Origin: Marinomonas sp. UCMA 3892
GTDB lineage: Bacteria; Pseudomonadota; Gammaproteobacteria; Pseudomonadales; Marinomonadaceae
DNA: 64,000 nucleotides
Direction: 5' to 3'
NCBI RefSeq assembly: GCF_012726345.1
Contig: NZ_PTXN01000004.1
Coordinates: 188,124-252,123 of the forward strand
In this document: positions 21,883 through 28,757 of the stretch, piece by piece
Layout of the letters: each line of letters opens with the position of its first letter
Numbering within the stretch: the stretch's first letter is position 1
Notes under the pieces: generated by a model
Database searches by the model: none
The model's input: only the letters and a program-made list of their open reading frames with translations
Told to the model about the DNA's origin: nothing
Made by a program: the position numbers and the translations under genes

Positions 21883-22243
21883 TTTAGTAAATATAGTGTT
21901 GCTTGGTGTTTTGCTGCTGGGATTGATGCTAGCTCAAGACTCTGGATGGGGATTCTTGCTCGCAGGTTTGCCATTGGTCATTTGGTGCTTTAAAGCTTTC
22001 GCATTTATCCAACGCAGATGGTGGTTAGCCGTTCCTTTTTGGTGTGCGCTCACTTATTTGTGTTGGCAAATGTCCTTGGCACTTTGGGCTGGCTATCTAT
22101 TCGTTGCGTTTGTCAGAAATATGATGAAGTTAAATAAAACCTACCCAATACCAAGTCGTCATAAACGAATGAAACCAGATAGTTCCGTTTTTATGGATAG
22201 TTTTGATTACGACTATAGAAACCATATTGGGTTTGATGACTGA
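21860..22243 (+). CDS. hypothetical membrane protein, 127 aa
   Basis: The start is ATG at 21860 with GGAGGGGA upstream; longer in-frame extensions run through the preceding genes and lack such a site. Three or four hydrophobic segments lie between residues 8 and 90, followed by a charged, Tyr/Asp-rich cytoplasmic tail. No family recognised. It is the last of four overlapping genes likely to act together at the cell envelope. Confidence 0.7.
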   Translation: MSQNLKNDLVNIVLLGVLLLGLMLAQDSGWGFLLAGLPLVIWCFKAFAFIQRRWWLAVPFWCALTYLCWQMSLALWAGYLFVAFVRNMMKLNKTYPIPSRHKRMKPDSSVFMDSFDYDYRNHIGFDD

Positions 22244-22375
22244 TTTTGGCACTTAGCTGGTTCCTTTTGAGTACACATCAACGGAACTAGCCATCAGACT
22301 GGTTTTACTACCAACAGAACCACCTAAACCAGACCAGAGATAAAGCACGACTTATAACAGACTGTGGAGACCTAG

Positions 22376-22999
22376 ATGTTCATTCGAGCTTACCTTCGTG
22401 CATCAACCAAAGAACAAAATGCTGAACGGGCACGCGAATCACTCATTCAGTTTGCTGCTCAGCATGGCCAGCGAATCGCCGCTTTTTATATCGAGAATGT
22501 TTCTGGGGCCACGTTGCACAGGCCTGAGTTGATGCGTTTGATTGCCGAGTCAGGCGAGGGTGACATTGTGCTAGTTGAACAAATCGACCGCCTGGCGCGG
22601 CTTAAACAAAGTGATTGGGATACGTTGAAACAAAAATTGGCCAGCAAACGCCTAGCCATTGTTTCACCGGAACTGCCAACCAGTTGGCTGGCTTTGCAAC
22701 AACATAGCGAAACTGACTTTACCGGTGCTATTTTACAGGCGGTGAATGCCATGATGTTGGACATGCTCGCTGCCGTTGCCCGCAAAGATTATGATGACCG
22801 GCGACGTCGTCAATCACAGGGGATCGCAAAGGCTAAATCCGATGGTAAATATAATGGGCGTCAACCTGATCTCAAACGGCATCAGCACATAGCTAGCCTA
22901 TTGAAGACTGGCCATAGCTACAGCGCTATCCAGGATATGCTTGGTTGTTCAAGACATTTGATTTCTTGCGTGGCAAAACAGCAGAGAAGCGTGACATAA
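22376..22999 (+). CDS. serine recombinase, resolvase/invertase family
   Basis: 207 aa. The N-terminal catalytic domain begins FIRAYLRASTKEQN, where the serine in RAST is the nucleophile. The conserved arginine region IDRLARL is near residue 75. A C-terminal helix-turn-helix at about 165-205 (HSYSAIQDMLGCSRHLISCV) binds DNA. This small resolvase/invertase type resolves co-integrates or inverts segments. It could resolve the island or flip part of it; no paired inversion sites were identified. Confidence 0.92.
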   Translation: MFIRAYLRASTKEQNAERARESLIQFAAQHGQRIAAFYIENVSGATLHRPELMRLIAESGEGDIVLVEQIDRLARLKQSDWDTLKQKLASKRLAIVSPELPTSWLALQQHSETDFTGAILQAVNAMMLDMLAAVARKDYDDRRRRQSQGIAKAKSDGKYNGRQPDLKRHQHIASLLKTGHSYSAIQDMLGCSRHLISCVAKQQRSVT

Positions 23000-23107
23000 A
23001 AAGCTAGTTAACAGGATTAGATATTTGTATTTTTACATGGTGATTAATATTTATGCTGTGATATAAATGTATATACATATGTAATTGAGTCGCAAAAGGA
23101 AATGCAA

Positions 23108-23425
23108 ATGTCTGGTTCTGGCGGTAGCTACTTCGGTCCTTCCTCTCCCACCACTTCATGTGAGGCTCTCCAATTTGTCACCCAGCTTGCTTCACCCAAA
23201 GCGCTGGTGATAGAAGAATTAAATGTTGATGATATTCTCGATGTTGTTTTTCAGCCCAGTAGTGTACAGGTTGTTGTTGCTCTCTGGCATGGAAATGAGG
23301 CAGGAGGTATTGTCGATCCACATCTAGCGCAGCTGCGTAATTGCATGAATCAAGGTGAACAGTTTCAGGCAAAGGTGTTGGCACTGAGTGGTGGCCAAGT
23401 TCGTCTTCGGGTCTACCACGTCTAA
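23108..23425 (+). CDS. small protein with SGSGG N terminus, partner of QueC-like enzyme
   Basis: 105 aa. Of two in-frame ATGs (23102 and 23108) the second is chosen because AAAAGGA ends 7 nt before it but only 1 nt before the first. The protein then begins M-S-G-S-G-G-S-Y. Methionine removal would expose Ser-Gly-Ser-Gly-Gly. The rest looks like a small beta-rich domain with Cys at 18 and about 79. From memory, small MSGSGG proteins recur in genomic islands, without known function. Adjacency to a QueC-like gene suggests it is a modification substrate, by analogy to reported N-terminal deazaguanylation. A 26-bp gap and strong RBS join it to the next gene. Confidence 0.8.
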   Translation: MSGSGGSYFGPSSPTTSCEALQFVTQLASPKALVIEELNVDDILDVVFQPSSVQVVVALWHGNEAGGIVDPHLAQLRNCMNQGEQFQAKVLALSGGQVRLRVYHV

Positions 23426-23451
23426 AGTCCATATTTAAACAAGGAGGTTAA

Positions 23452-24663
23452 ATGATCACTGTCGTTGGAGGCGTCTACCGAGAGAGATGCATGCGCCCAG
23501 TATGGGATGATGTTTATGGTTCGGCAGGCAGGGCTGCCACGGCTATTGCCCGTTTTGGCGGGCAAGTTGAGCTGCAGGCTAGTGTGGATGAGGACACCCA
23601 AGTTGTTATCGAAGCTCGTGCTTCTGCTGAAGGGTTTAAGTTTAAGCCATCTATTGCAGATTCAAGTGTTACCTTTGAATACATTCATGGACTATCAACT
23701 CCTATTATCCATCGTAAAAAACATATCCAATCAAATTTGCAAGTTCGAGCCGAGAAAGTTCTTCGATTCGGAATGATAGATGGAACGGCAGTAGTGGATG
23801 CCGAGTACGCAGTCTTTGATCCACAGAATGCTGATAATCCAGAATCCTTTAAGGCCAATGGATCTAGTGCCAAACACTTCGCTCTGGTACTAAACCGTCA
23901 TGAGGCTAACTTGCTTATTTCAAATTGTAGCTTTATACCCCCAAATGAGCTTGCAACCCAGTTAGCTAAGCAAGAAAACGCAGAGGTTGTAGTTATCAAA
24001 ATGGGCCCACTTGGGGCTCTAATATACGATAAGGGGGATATTACTACTGTGCCAGCTTATCGGACACAGCGAGTTTGGAAAATTGGCTCTGGGGATACAT
24101 TTGCCGCCCACTTCGCTTTAGGGTGGATGGGAAACGGTCTTTCTGCTCATGATGCTGCTGCATTGGCATCGCTAGCAACTGCCTTCTATTGTGAACATCA
24201 AGGTTTTCCAGACCAAGCATTACTCAACAAATTTAAGCCAAATCCACTACAACCTTCTGCCCGTTTTCGAGATGGTTTTATACCCAATGTATACCTAGCA
24301 GGTCCGTTTTTCACCCTTGCCGAGCTGTGGATGGTCGGACAGTCTCGCAGAGACCTGATGGCTATGGGGCTGAAAGTATTTTCCCCATACCATGATGTTG
24401 GTCTTGGTGCTGCTGAAGATGTGGTAGAGAAAGATATTGATGGTATACGCAATTGTGATGTTCTTTTTGCAATTACCGATGGACTTGATTCCGGCACGAT
24501 CTATGAAATTGGTTACGCACGAGCTCTTGGTAAGCCAGTTATTTGCTATGCGGAGAATGAATCGGAGCAGGACAAAAAAATGATGGAAGGCTCCAACTGT
24601 TTGATCACCGATGATTATGTAAGTGCAATTTATCAAACTGTTTGGGAAGCCATTATTTTATGA
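23452..24663 (+). CDS. PfkB-family kinase fused to nucleoside 2-deoxyribosyltransferase
   Basis: 403 aa in two domains. Residues 1-270 are a ribokinase/PfkB fold: GSAGRAATAIARFGG near 24 and the ATP/catalytic motif GSGDTF with D215 as base. Residues 277-403 are a nucleoside 2-deoxyribosyltransferase-like domain: VYLAGPFF at its start, and DSGTIYEIGYARALGKPV with E352 as likely nucleophile. Such enzymes cleave or exchange the base of nucleosides or nucleotides. Fused to a sugar or nucleoside kinase it could release or supply a modified base such as a 7-deazapurine; that is inference. An AAGGAGG site precedes the ATG, and it overlaps the QueC-like gene by 4 bp. Confidence 0.85.
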   Translation: MITVVGGVYRERCMRPVWDDVYGSAGRAATAIARFGGQVELQASVDEDTQVVIEARASAEGFKFKPSIADSSVTFEYIHGLSTPIIHRKKHIQSNLQVRAEKVLRFGMIDGTAVVDAEYAVFDPQNADNPESFKANGSSAKHFALVLNRHEANLLISNCSFIPPNELATQLAKQENAEVVVIKMGPLGALIYDKGDITTVPAYRTQRVWKIGSGDTFAAHFALGWMGNGLSAHDAAALASLATAFYCEHQGFPDQALLNKFKPNPLQPSARFRDGFIPNVYLAGPFFTLAELWMVGQSRRDLMAMGLKVFSPYHDVGLGAAEDVVEKDIDGIRNCDVLFAITDGLDSGTIYEIGYARALGKPVICYAENESEQDKKMMEGSNCLITDDYVSAIYQTVWEAIIL

Positions 24664-25265
24664 AAACAGGACTTTTACTTTCTGGCGGTATGGACTCTCT
24701 GACACTTGCTTGGTGGAAACGCCCTGATATGGCTTTCACGTTGAATTATGGTCAGCTAGCTGCACAAGCTGAAATTCAAGCTTCAAGCATCATATGTCAA
24801 CGACTACAAATTCCTCATCATGTTATTGAGATTGACTGTCGGCAACTAGGCTCGGGTGACATGGCGGGTAGCAAAGCGGAGCACTTAGCCCCCGCTTCAG
24901 ACTGGTGGCCTTATAGAAATCAGATGTTAGTTACGTTAGCTGCAATGAAAGCTATTTCATTCGGTGTTACTCATCTTTGGTTAGGTACTGTAAGGTCAGA
25001 TAGCCTCCATAAGGATGGAACTCCAGAGTTTATGTCTGCAGTAAGCCAATTACTATCCATACAAGAAGGCGGAATGGTGGTAGAGGCGCCTGCAATCGAG
25101 CTTTCTACAGTAGAATTAGTTCGCAAATCAGGCATTCCTGCTGAACTTCTTGCATGGGCTCATAGTTGCCATAAGTCTAATGTAGCTTGCGGTGATTGTC
25201 GTGGCTGTAATAAATACATGGAGGTATTTCATGAGGTAGGATATGACTTGGATCGACTTGGGTAA
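24660..25265 (+). CDS. QueC-like ATP-dependent deazaguanine enzyme
   Basis: 201 aa, starting at the ATG that overlaps the preceding stop (ATGA). The PP-loop motif SGGMDS (8-13) binds ATP, NYGQLAAQAEI matches the QueC core, and four cysteines (C170, C177, C180, C183) form the zinc site. True QueC converts 7-carboxy-7-deazaguanine to preQ0 for queuosine synthesis. No queD or queE is nearby, and the protein is shorter than housekeeping QueC. Related proteins are accessory components of type IV CBASS and Qat. A role in defence-linked deazaguanine chemistry is therefore favoured over queuosine synthesis. Confidence 0.88.
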   Translation: MKTGLLLSGGMDSLTLAWWKRPDMAFTLNYGQLAAQAEIQASSIICQRLQIPHHVIEIDCRQLGSGDMAGSKAEHLAPASDWWPYRNQMLVTLAAMKAISFGVTHLWLGTVRSDSLHKDGTPEFMSAVSQLLSIQEGGMVVEAPAIELSTVELVRKSGIPAELLAWAHSCHKSNVACGDCRGCNKYMEVFHEVGYDLDRLG

Positions 25266-25923
25266 ACCTGTTCCAAGACAACATCCTGAAAGGTATGAGT
25301 TAATCCAATGGGATGTAGGAGAGATATTCACACTCCCAGCATTATCAGAGGAGCTTGATTGGCCATTCAGCAAAGTACTAAACGCACGTATATCACAACG
25401 TGAATTTGGTACTTTAGATGATAAACAACTAGGGACATTTCTGTGGAACGCTTGTAGAACTCGAGCTATTGCTGTCTCAGAACTAGGTTTTGATTTGGAG
25501 CATCGAGCTTCTCCTTCAGCCGGAGCCATTCATCCGATACATATCGTCATAAAAAGGCCCGGGGATGGTCGTTGGTGGTTGTATCAACCCAAAACACACG
25601 AAATGGCTGAACTCAAAAACGTACAAAGCAAACTTAGTCCCCTTTATGAACACAGCTTGTCTGTTTTGGAAGGCAATAATGCGACTCGTATATTATTTTT
25701 GGCTGAAACAGGCAAAACTTTAGGTAAGTACCAAGATGGTTGCAGTCTCATTTGGCGAGATGCAGGTGCTTTACTTGCTGTAATGGCTTTTGTAGCTGCT
25801 GCCCAGGGACTTAACTTCTGTCCTCTGGGCATAACTGGTGAGCCGTGGGCTAGCAATTTAGCCGAGAAGGGAAAGTTGGCTGGAGTTGGACTCGCGCTTC
25901 TTGGTTCGCCGTTGGGAGATTGA
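25243..25923 (+). CDS. SagB-type nitroreductase-like FMN protein
   Basis: 226 aa; the start ATG lies inside the end of the QueC-like gene (23-bp overlap). The motif HRASPSAGAIHPIHIV (near residue 87) matches the RPSPSGG-type loop of SagB/nitroreductase proteins. IWRDAGALLAVMAFVAAAQG near 170 matches the FMN-binding C-terminal half. SagB-type enzymes oxidise azolines in peptide natural products; others reduce nitro groups or flavins. Its substrate here is unknown. Its 3' end overlaps the convergent glycosylase gene by 66 bp. Confidence 0.8.
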   Translation: MTWIDLGKPVPRQHPERYELIQWDVGEIFTLPALSEELDWPFSKVLNARISQREFGTLDDKQLGTFLWNACRTRAIAVSELGFDLEHRASPSAGAIHPIHIVIKRPGDGRWWLYQPKTHEMAELKNVQSKLSPLYEHSLSVLEGNNATRILFLAETGKTLGKYQDGCSLIWRDAGALLAVMAFVAAAQGLNFCPLGITGEPWASNLAEKGKLAGVGLALLGSPLGD

Positions 25924-26691
25924 TTCTGACGTATTACGTCCGCCCCCTATTATGTTATGAACAGTGGTTGGAGACGACATCATCTCCAGCCACATCAGTG
26001 CATCGAGCTCGGATGCTCTGACCCCCAGCCCTTTACTGAAGCGAATAAATTGCTCTTCAAGCCTCAAATAGTGACGTTCAACCGTCAAGTTGCTCTCGAA
26101 GAATTTACCTAGCAATCCTGCCCGAAGAATATGTATGTCGAGGATAGCAACATCATCAGCGTCTAACCAATTACGTGCAATCCATGAAGCTGTTTTGTAT
26201 CCTATACCCGGAATATCAAGTAACCAGTCACGAAGAGCCTTGCCTGTATGAAGTGGGGGCAATTCTTCGGATAGCTTATTAAGAGCCGCACTTAGATAGT
26301 GAGCTTTCTGCTTAGCAAACCGGTACCTTATGTGACGACCTTCAATTTCCAAAGGCTGTTTTAGCCACTCAAGTAATGTATCTTCTGGCGGTGGCGTATC
26401 TCCGAAAGCTCCGCAATCTTTTATATGGTGAAAGGCCGCGAGGCCAACCGCTGCTGGTATACCATGTCCGCCCAACAAACAGGCTCCAACTTCTTCTTTT
26501 AAAGTTGCTCCTAGTTTGTAGTTAATGCGATCACCTGTGAGGCGGCGAGCATATACTTGATAAGCCCAATACGCTGGAGTAGGGAATGCTTCCATTGATC
26601 CCCAAGGGACACCAGGAATAACTTCGTCATCAGCTTTGGGAAGCTCGACGTTAAAGACCGCTTGGCCCATGAAGATAGCACCTAGTTGCAT
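25858..26691 (-). CDS. OGG-like HhH DNA glycosylase
   Basis: 277 aa. The helix-hairpin-helix LLDIPGIGYKTASWIARNWL contains the catalytic lysine K166, and ILDIH contains the conserved aspartate D185, the pair used by 8-oxoguanine glycosylase/lyase. The N-terminal domain differs from ordinary OGG1. OGG-fold proteins are accessory genes (Cap11) of type IV CBASS, where QueC-like proteins also occur. It could excise a modified base or act on nucleotides. It starts within the TAATG overlap with the methylase gene, so the two are coupled. Confidence 0.85.
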   Translation of the reverse strand: MQLGAIFMGQAVFNVELPKADDEVIPGVPWGSMEAFPTPAYWAYQVYARRLTGDRINYKLGATLKEEVGACLLGGHGIPAAVGLAAFHHIKDCGAFGDTPPPEDTLLEWLKQPLEIEGRHIRYRFAKQKAHYLSAALNKLSEELPPLHTGKALRDWLLDIPGIGYKTASWIARNWLDADDVAILDIHILRAGLLGKFFESNLTVERHYLRLEEQFIRFSKGLGVRASELDALMWLEMMSSPTTVHNIIGGGRNTSESISQRRTKKRESNSSQLSLLG

Positions 26692-27368
26692 TAGGCGACC
26701 TCCTCAGCATTACCGTAGTGTTCCTGCATCCATTCCAGTAACTCATGCCGTTCAATTGGATTTAAGTTATTGATACGAGTTCGAAGTCTTTCTTGTCGCC
26801 GTTGAATTGTTTGTCTTTCACGAAATGTTCCGCCTAAATAGCGACTGTCGTGCAAACGACCAATAGGTTCAAAGTTCATCCAAATAGTTTCAGTACGAAC
26901 TTCTACATGAGTCTTAGCAGGAAAGTTCACCTTTTGCCATCCAACGAGTACGCGGTTATAAAGGTCATTGTCATATCCAGAAAGCATTACTTTACAAGGC
27001 AATGCAATTAAGCACTTTAGTAAGCGGATGTGGTCTTTTTCTGTATAGTCACAGCGATAGACCTTCTTCCTCCTGCGTGTTTCCGATAGGTAAGGGGGAT
27101 CGACATACACTAACTCATGACCCTCAAAGGAATACTCTTCTAGAAACACAATAGCATCAACTTGGTAGAGTTCGCATAAATCTGGAAACTCCGTTTTCCA
27201 AAGCTTTATAACCTTTGGATCAAGGTCTAAACCAATATTCCGCAGGGCAGCTTTTTTGTTGCGCATAACAGCGCCCCCGCCAAGATGGGATTCTATATAA
27301 GTCTGATGTGGAGGCATCAGATTGATCAAGTGCTGATAGCACTTACCTTTTCCGCCTGGATATCTCAT
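26691..27368 (-). CDS. D12-class DNA adenine methyltransferase
   Basis: 225 aa from the ATG at 27368 (MRYPGGKGK). The SAM motif PGGKGK is at residues 4-9, the conserved GGGAV near 30 and the catalytic DPPY at 90-93. This places it with Dam/MboIIA-type N6-adenine methylases. The target cannot be read from sequence. No restriction endonuclease adjoins it. Upstream ATG codons at 27380 and 27377 would extend it by a few residues but lie inside an inverted repeat. Coupled to the OGG-like gene. Confidence 0.88.
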   Translation of the reverse strand: MRYPGGKGKCYQHLINLMPPHQTYIESHLGGGAVMRNKKAALRNIGLDLDPKVIKLWKTEFPDLCELYQVDAIVFLEEYSFEGHELVYVDPPYLSETRRRKKVYRCDYTEKDHIRLLKCLIALPCKVMLSGYDNDLYNRVLVGWQKVNFPAKTHVEVRTETIWMNFEPIGRLHDSRYLGGTFRERQTIQRRQERLRTRINNLNPIERHELLEWMQEHYGNAEEVA

Positions 27369-27373
27369 GTGAT

Positions 27374-27401
27374 ACATCATCGTCAAAAATGACGATGATG
27401 T
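27374..27401 (-). promoter_or_regulatory. perfect inverted repeat at the methylase start
   Basis: ACATCATCGTCA (27374-27385) and TGACGATGATGT (27390-27401) are a perfect 12-bp inverted repeat with a 4-nt A loop. It ends 5 bp before the methylase ATG, covering the ribosome-binding region and two alternative ATGs. It is either an operator or an mRNA hairpin controlling translation of the methylase-glycosylase pair. Confidence 0.75.
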
Positions 27402-27439
27402 CAATACACCATTTATATACTATCTTTGTTACTAAACTC

Positions 27440-28015
27440 CTAGGTTCTATTAGAATATTCAATCTTTTCAATTAGATTTTTATTATTCCAGTTGCAAAGT
27501 TGCCTAACGCGCATCAGGTTAGCGTTAGCTCTGCGGATGACGGCAAAGTTGTCTTCAACGAATTCGATGACTGGCTTTTCCCAGTCTTGAGCTAGGGAAA
27601 AAGTTGAGCGTAAATAGCGATAGTGGTCGCCACGAGACAGATAATGGCTGATGACGTTATAGCCATCAGCTCCTCTTTTACGAGTGAATTCATTGTAGAA
27701 CCAGTACATTTCAAACTTTCTATCTCGTAGTCGTACTCTACAGCCGTAGTGTCCTGGATAACCGGGTGTTTCCTTACCTCGATGAGCTTTGTTATGTTGC
27801 CAAAATAGATCTGAAATCCGGCGTGCTACGTAGTAATAACGCAGTTGTTCCAGCTCAACAGACTTGTGTACGTAACGTAAATACTGTTGTGATGACAAAT
27901 GGGTGAAAAGCATTGCCTCGTCGTGATCTATCTTCTCGTCATCGCTTGAGACAAAAGTATTCCAAGCAGTAATTTGTTTTTCCAAAGTCGTAAATGGATT
28001 CGAAGTGTCAGTCAT
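27440..28015 (-). CDS. hypothetical 191-aa protein, possibly MobI-like
   Basis: Soluble and rich in Tyr, Arg and His; the ATG has GAGGATAAT upstream. Segments such as RRISDLFWQHNKAHRGK and HYGCRVRLRDRKFEMYWFYN suggest a nucleic-acid-binding protein. The pattern recalls MobI proteins of IncC/SXT elements, which are encoded next to oriT. The upstream 28016-28547 region is palindrome-rich, as an oriT would be. This is recall-based and weak. It could equally be part of the methylase-glycosylase operon downstream. Confidence 0.6.
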   Translation of the reverse strand: MTDTSNPFTTLEKQITAWNTFVSSDDEKIDHDEAMLFTHLSSQQYLRYVHKSVELEQLRYYYVARRISDLFWQHNKAHRGKETPGYPGHYGCRVRLRDRKFEMYWFYNEFTRKRGADGYNVISHYLSRGDHYRYLRSTFSLAQDWEKPVIEFVEDNFAVIRRANANLMRVRQLCNWNNKNLIEKIEYSNRT

Positions 28016-28547
28016 AGAATTATCCTCTGTGTCGTGAATACAGATTGAGTCTATTGTCTCATGATCTAATTCATCGCCTGTCTTTATGCCTTTTTTGGGC
28101 GCTTAGGTCTTTTGTTGTTACGTTTTGACCAAAAAGACCCTGCCAATTCCTTTCCAGATAATTATCTGATGGGGGACCTAGGCAGGTTTATTCCATACAA
28201 CCACTATCTTCTTCAAAAGACCTAATCCAAACGATTCCACTTTTTATGGGGGACCTAGCTTTGTTCAGTGTAAATCGTCAGGTCTCTAAACTTTCACATG
28301 TGAAAGTTTTTCTCTGGGTATTCACTGGCGCACAAATTGATACGGTAATGTCGGCCAACTCATTAATGGCTTAGCTTTTTGCTCTTCAGAGGCTGTTTTT
28401 AATCTATATGTTGAATAAATATCATTAAATATCAGCGTCTTGAAATTTATTGTTGAAGTTCCAAAAAAGGGCAGTTCCAGCGGTCTGTTTAGCTAGCCTT
28501 TTTCGAGATGATTACTCCTGCAATCTAGAGAATAAACAGGAGCCATC
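28016..28547. other. palindrome-rich intergenic region, possible oriT or control region
   Basis: No gene. It holds a perfect 22-bp palindrome at 28288-28309 (centre TTTCACATGTGAAA) and a perfect 14-bp palindrome at 28155-28168 (CAGATAATTATCTG). ATGGGGGACCTAG occurs twice (28169-28181, 28246-28258), 77 bp apart. There is also a GGTCTTTT...AAAAGACC pair near 28107-28139 and a TGGCGCACA nonamer at 28326-28334, like those at the island ends. It separates the divergent 191-aa and AlpA-like genes. It may be a transfer origin, replication origin or regulator-binding region. Confidence 0.55.
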
Positions 28548-28745
28548 ATGACGGGTAATAACCAACCTAAAGAAGAACGGTTACTAACTTATGCAGAAGT
28601 GTGTGACGTTTTGCAAACCTCGCAGGCGACACTTCGTCGCTACGTGCGAGATGGACGCTTTCCTCCTCCAATAAAACCTAATCCCAATGGTCGCTCTGTG
28701 CGGTTTAGGTACAGCGATATTGCCGCATGGTTGAGTGATTTGTGA
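28548..28745 (+). CDS. AlpA-family helix-turn-helix regulator
   Basis: 65 aa with a CAGGAG site before the ATG. A MerR/excisionase-like helix-turn-helix is clear: LTYAEVCDVLQTSQATLRRY, then the wing with RSVRFRYSDIAAWLSDL. AlpA-type proteins activate integrase or excision genes in islands and prophages. It lies 12 bp before the DUF927 gene. Confidence 0.88.
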   Translation: MTGNNQPKEERLLTYAEVCDVLQTSQATLRRYVRDGRFPPPIKPNPNGRSVRFRYSDIAAWLSDL

Positions 28746-28757
28746 TGGGGGTTAGTG

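Noticed and set aside
24642-24662. Earlier TTG start for the QueC-like gene
   Set aside because: It would add six residues inside the preceding gene; the ATGA overlap at 24660 and direct lead into the PP-loop (MKTGLLLSGG) fit better.
23108-26691. Type IV CBASS or a dpd DNA-modification cluster
   Set aside because: QueC-like and OGG-like genes are present, but there is no CD-NTase, no TGT/DpdA and no recognisable effector.
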